Of a stretch of 64,000 bases of DNA, positions 63,948 to 64,000 are shown piece after piece (within the stretch, counting starts at the first letter, position 1; every line of letters begins with the position of its first letter). The notes below the pieces were generated by a model, which saw only the letters and a program-made list of their open reading frames with translations, had not been told where the DNA came from and did not search any database. The translations under genes and the position numbers were made by a program. The DNA comes from Marinomonas alcarazii (GTDB lineage Bacteria > Pseudomonadota > Gammaproteobacteria > Pseudomonadales > Marinomonadaceae), in NCBI RefSeq assembly GCF_003208215.1, contig NZ_QKLW01000001.1:856683-920682 (forward strand), given 5' to 3'.

Positions 63948-64000
63948 TTAATCGGTTCGCACTTCTCTTAGATGTTTCAAGATGGCTTGCACTGGATGAG
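63948..64000 (-). CDS. C-terminal end of a minus-strand gene running off the right edge (partial)
   Basis: The stop TAA lies at 63950-63948. The visible tail is HPVQAILKHLREVRTD, a plausible end of a LysR-type regulator, though 16 residues are too few for a name. The same tail is found inside the chimeric frame because the duplication includes it. Confidence 0.55.
   Translation of the reverse strand, partial: HPVQAILKHLREVRTD

Larger units (their letters stand above)
63218..63999. repeat. Perfect 391-bp tandem duplication
   Basis: Bases 63218-63608 are repeated at 63609-63999 with no difference that I can find by eye. The unit holds about 90 codons of the methyltransferase 5' end, its upstream region and the 3' end of the next minus-strand gene. 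The two units meet with no shared bases at the junction, and the copy ends at 64000 where the sequence first differs. Confidence 0.9.

Overview
The window is a stretch of bacterial core chromosome, moderately AT-rich, from a Gammaproteobacterium. The gene order fits an oceanospirillalean relative of Pseudomonas, and Marinomonas is my best guess; this is an inference from synteny and protein style, not a database result. Several blocks run in the order known from Pseudomonas: lpxH-ppiB beside glnS-cysS, topA followed by two small genes and lexA, yceF/yceD-rpmF-plsX-fabD-fabG-acpP-fabF, yadGH with queF, and lolC/lolD-DUF2062-comEC-exbB-exbD-lpxK-ycaR-phosphatase-murB. Choline-O-sulfate genes suggest a marine or otherwise saline habitat. 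I saw no rRNA, tRNA, CRISPR array, prophage or insertion sequence.

Layout. 1-5.3 kb: the tail of an unknown gene, a long-form aconitase B, and a membrane protein that joins a degenerate kinase to a SUMF1/FGE-like domain. 5.3-9.2 kb: miaE, a small unknown gene, then a minus-strand run queC, queE, ppiB, lpxH. 9.4-14.7 kb: a MarR-GNAT fusion in an operon with an AzlCD amino-acid exporter, then glnS-cysS. 14.7-23 kb: universal stress protein, two single-TM unknowns, topA with two small genes, and the divergent lexA/dinG pair with two tandem SOS boxes. 23-31 kb: rhlB, selO, gpsA, DUF4389, sixA, a hydrolase, DUF4892, a patatin and yceF. 31-36.2 kb: the rpmF-fatty acid cluster, including the L32 gene rpmF. 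36.2-39.3 kb: an ABC-2 exporter with queF. 39.3-45.8 kb: choline-sulfate genes and two LysR regulators with their neighbours. 45.8-49.2 kb: bcp, dapA, bamC, purC. 49.3-58.4 kb: lipoprotein export, comEC, exbBD, lpxK, murB and murI. 58.4-64 kb: a second patatin, a KAS III enzyme, pgm, a spermidine-synthase-like methyltransferase and a perfect 391-bp tandem duplication.

Much of the window serves the envelope: lipid A (lpxH, lpxK), peptidoglycan (dapA, murB, murI), lipoprotein and outer-membrane assembly (lolC/D, bamC), and phospholipid and fatty acid synthesis (plsX, fab genes, gpsA). A second theme is tRNA: queC, queE, queF, miaE, glnS and cysS. I did not find a clearly new multi-gene defence or metabolic system. 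The items most worth following up are the pseudokinase-SUMF1 membrane protein, the predicted leaderless yceD transcript, the nested perfect inverted repeat in front of pgm, the ComEC lacking its metallo-beta-lactamase motif, and the tandem duplication that creates a chimeric reading frame.
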